A stretch of DNA of 64,000 bases from NCBI RefSeq assembly GCF_958295425.1, contig NC_081136.1, positions 3,195,311-3,259,310 of the forward strand, written 5' to 3'. Both the position numbers and the translations under genes were made by a program. Below the pieces are notes generated by a model. It was given only the letters and a program-made list of their open reading frames with translations, made no database searches and had not been told where the DNA came from. Within the stretch, counting starts at the first letter, position 1. Every line of letters begins with the position of its first letter. Positions 61,011 through 64,000 of this stretch are shown in pieces. Source of the stretch: Solea solea. Its lineage: Eukaryota > Chordata > Actinopteri > Pleuronectiformes > Soleidae.

Positions 61011-62494
61011 AAAAAAAAACACTTTAAAACTGATAAAATAAAAGTTTACTCCTCGAGTAAACATCATACCAGTGTTGCCCTCCTGCACTCCTGCACACAG
61101 TGCTGCAAATGTCTTAGGGAAAATCCAACAATCCTGTGAAAACCCTGAATGAAGACTTCAGAGCGGGTGACATAAGAAGAGTCGGATTTTCTCAAATGGT
61201 GAGTAAAAAAAAGAGGGAAGCTGTCAGTCTAGTTCTAGTCTCTTGACCCTGGAGTGAAGCACAGAAATCTCCTCTAATCACAAAAACTGTGTTGGCATTT
61301 CCGTGGAAGGGGAAAAGGTTTGAATAAATCACAGTGCTCTCTGTAATCAGAGTCTCAGATCGCAACCACTGCCACTGAACCTTCAAACTTCTATTGCCCC
61401 CCCTCTCTCTAATGCCCAAACTCTATTCTTCTAATACAATCCTGGGGTTCAGGAAGTCCTTTGGTGAATTATTCATTCTGTCAGATGAAGACATATAAAC
61501 AAGTCTGCAGCTCTCGCTCTCCCTCGCTCCCTCTCTCTCTGTCTCCACCTCCCACTCCCTCTACATGTTATCTCTCACTAACACTTGGCTTCTCCACATA
61601 GGGAGAAGGAAAAAAAGAAGGGAATGTTTGATCCTAGGTGCTGTTTGTGTAATAAACATCAGAGGTGAGAAAGAAGCCAGTCTGGTCCTGCAGAGACGGC
61701 GAAAAACAGGGAGAAGCGAGGACGCATGGGGAGGCGGGGACGCTGTTGATTTACAGGGTTTGTTTCTCGTTTTATACCCACAAAAACTGTAAAAAAAAAA
61801 AAAGACTCCAAACTGCTCCATTAGTCTCGAGTACTCGAGTATTTTTGTTCACATGGCAACACTGACCTTTAAAAATGCAACACCCTGAATACCAATTAGT
61901 CTCAATTGGAAGAACATTTCAGCCCTGTATTAAATAAATAAAACATAAATGCCTCAAGTGCCACAGAAATACAGATTGTTTAAAAAAATTTTAGCTCACG
62001 TTATCTACAACACGACTCCGAACTGCTGAATTCCACCCGTCTCGTGCAATTTCGGCAAACGTGTGAACACAAATTGCATCAACTCTGACCTTCAAAATCG
62101 AATCAGCATGTTTCCACGCACAGTTAAGTCGGGGCTACAGCGCTCTGTTGCTCTTACTGTCCTCATCCCGGAGAACAAGCACGAGTGGGGAATCAATTTA
62201 TTGACTCTGCTGCTGCGCTAGGCGGCGATAACGCCCCCCTTTCAGCGTAGCATAATTACTAGTAGCTAGTTGTTAGCATGTCGAGCGTCTTCTTACCGTC
62301 CATGAAGTTTAAAATGTTGGTCTACTCAGTCAGCCATGTTTTTGTCACTGTTGTCTAATTCTTCTTCTTCTTCTTACTTTAGCACAGGCACAGAGCGACA
62401 AAGCAAGTAGCTGAACTCCTAGTCGCGTTATCTGGGTGAGTTAGTCGGACTTTGAAGCTATGTTTAGTACAATTTCGGCCAGACCCTGTGATGG

Positions 62495-62975
62495 ACTGGA
62501 GACCTGTCTAAAGCCGTGTTTTCACTGACTGCAACAGCTCAGTTTGGTACGTATCTTTTTGAAGTTCCAAAAGGAATAGTACCAAAAAAAACCTTCCCTT
62601 GGGCTAGCAGAGTAAAAGTAAAATGGTACGATAAGGTCTAGCTTCACTCGCGACAGTCAACTGTTTGGACGACAGACTGTCTTCCTCGCCAACGTCCGCA
62701 CAAAGCTTGATGTCTTGTTGAGACAAGTTCGATGTCGTAGTTCGTTGTTGCGGCACCAGTATGACGCCGCGCTAGGCTGCCATCGGGGCACAGCCCACAA
62801 ACCCATTTGCCAAGAAATGGTGCCGCTCTCAGTTGAAATACAAGCCTGACCCAGGGCTTTACCTTTCCAAACTGTACCGTACTTTACCACACTGATGGAA
62901 AAACAGCAATAAGTGTACCTTGGGTTGGGGTTATGTCAGCTGGGATTGGCTCCAGCGCCCCCCTGTGACCCTCAA
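62495..62975 (+). mobile_element. SINE body split by a GGTACC-type element
   Basis: The SINE halves are ctgtgatggactggagacct then gtc (62488-62510) and gtgtaccttgggttggggtt then atgtcagctgggattggctc (62914-62953). In intact copies of the family these are adjacent. Between them, 62511-62913 begins cgtgttttcactgactgc and ends tgatggaaaaacagc, with tttggtacg, gaatagtaccaaaaa and aactgtaccgtac inside, the marks of the GGTACC elements above. Flanks ctaaag and aataag may be a decayed duplication. Confidence 0.65.
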
Positions 62976-64000
62976 GTTCAAAACCTAGAACCTAGAACAC
63001 AATGTGGAACAAGTTACCGCCTATGATCACGGAAGCACCCAGCAATCCAAGTTTTTAAAAGATTACAAAAGCAATACATTTATGAACTAATTAATTAATT
63101 AATTAACTAATATAGATAATTATGATTTTTTTTTATCTTATTCATAACTTTCACTAGATTTTTACTTTTTGGATATAATGTTAGTTTTTTCCCCCCCGGA
63201 AAAGATGCATAGAACCTGATGCTTTTTTATATTTTATATATGCTGTCATTTTATTTTTGTGGCAGAATACAACGGTAGAAAATGGACGAATGGATGTACA
63301 ATTTCAGTCAGACTAACATGTTTATGTATTTTTAAAAAAAGTCTGGTTTTAGTTGAAAGACCACAATAATTCTGCTGTGTTTCACTTTGCATGAAATTTG
63401 GCCACTCTTAATTCTTTCCCTTTTTGTGCTTTTGTCAAACTGGGCTACAAAAAAAAGTAATTATGAAATAAATAATAATACTATGAAACAAGACCGTGGT
63501 GCGTTTTTTTTAAACCTCATATTTCTGTATCACTTCATCCAATTCTCACTGCGACCTCGGAGGCAAGTGGAGGTCAGCGCTCCATGAGTGCACGTCTACT
63601 TGAGAAAAGGATAAACAGACACGACCTGCATGTTCTATTCTGAAGCTCCCTCTCTCTCTATTGCTGTCGGGCAGATGAAGACGAAAACATTGGGTCACGG
63701 GGACAAAGCGGCACAAAAGCTCCAGGCGTCGCACCGACCGAGCTCCCCTGAGTCACCGCCGCAGAAATACTGCTGCTCGCGCACGTCGCCATAAATAATG
63801 TAGACAATATTGAGCCTTTACAGGAACGAGTTCACACTCAAGCAGCTGGAGCTGTGCGGGAATAGATCGTTGGAGAGAGAGGGAAAAAAAGGGGTTTTCG
63901 GTAAATGATTTTTTTCACAGAGGAACCAACAAAGCAGGGAGGACATATGACAACGCGCTGGAACAGAGCAATTAATAAAAGTCACACAGCTTGAAACTGT

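Overview
The window is vertebrate nuclear DNA, most likely from a teleost fish. It has short GT-AG exons in long introns, abundant (GT)n and (GATA)n microsatellites, tRNA-derived SINEs, LINE tails and many short inverted-repeat transposons of kinds common in ray-finned fish. There are no bacterial-style operons, no CRISPR array and no convincing tRNA or rRNA gene.

One protein-coding gene dominates. On the minus strand, from 57957 down to 9004, I could assemble 16 exons that join in a single open frame: 2216 coding bases, 737 complete residues plus one split codon, ending in TGA. Every junction is GT-AG and every intron phase matches. The product is the ankyrin-repeat and BTB/POZ protein ABTB3 (formerly BTBD11). 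Read 5' to 3', the gene gives an amino-terminal conserved region (57957-57808 and 33991-33784), a linker region (29769-28417), ankyrin repeats (24201 to about 14924), a helical linker (13165-11985), the BTB domain (10965-9582) and a conserved C-terminus (9234-9004). The first exon, which should encode roughly the first third of the protein, is not in the window and must lie beyond 64000. The intron between the first two visible exons is 23.8 kb.

Region by region: 1-1000 is CpG-rich and may be the promoter and first coding exon (minus strand, 660-633) of an unidentified neighbour. Positions 1000-9003 lie downstream of abtb3 and hold unique AT-rich sequence, two palindromic elements, a MITE, and a LINE tail broken by a SINE. 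Positions 9004-33991 are the exon-rich body of abtb3. The 33992-57807 intron contains a CpG-rich patch, a minisatellite, a perfect hairpin and several MITEs. Positions 57958-64000 are intron 1 sequence with three SINE copies, one of them split by a transposon.

I did not find a convincing new biological system. The items most worth following up are the repeat structures that sit right at abtb3 splice sites and its stop codon, the possible neighbour exon at 633-660, and the perfect 17-bp hairpin at 38271-38310. Residue numbers below count the window-encoded part of ABTB3, with residue 1 as the split codon at 57957-57956. Comparisons with mammalian ABTB3 are from memory, not from an alignment run here.
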